A DNA stretch of 64,000 nucleotides from an uncultured Bacteroidales bacterium. Lineage in GTDB: Bacteria; Bacteroidota; Bacteroidia; Bacteroidales; P3. This document shows, in pieces, positions 63,369 to 64,000 of this stretch. The notes below the pieces were generated by a model, which was given only the letters and a program-made list of their open reading frames with translations, searched no databases and had not been told where the DNA came from. The DNA lies in NCBI GenBank assembly GCA_905234695.1, contig CAJOHZ010000002.1, positions 1 through 64,000 on the forward strand, in the 5' to 3' direction. The translations under genes and the position numbers were made by a program. The first letter of the stretch is position 1, and each line of letters starts with the position of its first letter.

Positions 63369-64000
63369 ATGTACTTAACGATACCTTATACCATTCCGGG
63401 CTTCATCTGCGACCGCAACGACCAACTGACCATGTGGGGCATGGCCAGGTTGTTTCAGGAAGCCGCCGACGCACATGTACAGAACAATAAAATTGGGTTC
63501 AAAGAACTGAAAAACAACGGTAAAGCATGGGTTCTTTGCCGTGTGTTCTATCATGTCGACAGACTCCCCCAAGCAGGGGAGAGGGTCACCCTGAAAACAT
63601 GGTCTCGGGGCACTGACGGGCTCTTCGCCGTCCGCGAATACCAGATGCTCGACCCCGACGGGAACGCCATTGTATCTGGCACATCCTATTGGGCGGTCAT
63701 CGATTTTGAAACCCGCCATGTCATCCGTATCAACACCCTTATGGAGCAATTCGAAGCGCATCCAGATGTGGCAACCGCTCGCGAGAAACTCTTCAAGATG
63801 CGACTTCCCGGCAACGGCGAAAGCCTGCAGCCGGTATTCTCCATGCCAGTGAAAAATTCCATGCTTGACCACACACAGCACGTCAACAACGCCGAATACA
63901 TCAAGCTGATATTTGACGAGTATCAGGACATCAACAGCCAGTCCATCGATTTCGAGATTCATTATATACTGGAAACACAACCCAACGACACCGTCTCAGT
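63369..64000 (+). CDS. acyl-ACP thioesterase, C-terminus cut by window edge
   Basis: From ATG 63369: MYLTIPYTIPGFICDRNDQLTMWGMARLFQEAADAHVQNNKIGFKEL...; second hotdog half MLDHTQHVNNAEYIKLIFDEY. Confidence 0.88.
   Translation, partial: MYLTIPYTIPGFICDRNDQLTMWGMARLFQEAADAHVQNNKIGFKELKNNGKAWVLCRVFYHVDRLPQAGERVTLKTWSRGTDGLFAVREYQMLDPDGNAIVSGTSYWAVIDFETRHVIRINTLMEQFEAHPDVATAREKLFKMRLPGNGESLQPVFSMPVKNSMLDHTQHVNNAEYIKLIFDEYQDINSQSIDFEIHYILETQPNDTVS

Overview
This 64 kb window looks like a chromosomal segment of a Bacteroidota (Bacteroidales-like) genome. Supporting signs are recurrent TAnnTTTG -7 promoter elements, T9SS C-terminal sorting domains, SprE/PorW and GldH homologues, and several Bacteroidota-restricted DUF families. 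It is densely coding with mostly conserved content: gcvT, dapA, rnhB, korAB, valS, priA, lepB, ychF, rsmD, purC, uvrC, asd, hppA, argS, a bactofilin, glycosyltransferases and T9SS-exported proteases/adhesins. I found no rRNA, tRNA, CRISPR array, IS element or prophage. The best system-level candidate is a tightly packed minus-strand cluster (about 8.15-14.5 kb): outer-membrane porin, imelysin lipoprotein, di-heme oxidoreductase lipoprotein and a CcsBA cytochrome c maturation fusion, closed by a strong terminator. It may be a self-contained redox/iron module. Other points of interest are: (i) phased 7-11 bp microrepeats in several intergenic leaders, including a (CTAGRnnnn)x5 array before korB and mutually exclusive inverted repeats before valS; (ii) a sugar-kinase-like/RapZ-C fusion overlapping a bactofilin gene; (iii) a frameshifted type B T9SS adhesin; (iv) a compositionally mosaic leucine-rich-repeat surface protein. 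All family calls come from reading the protein sequences; no database searches were run.
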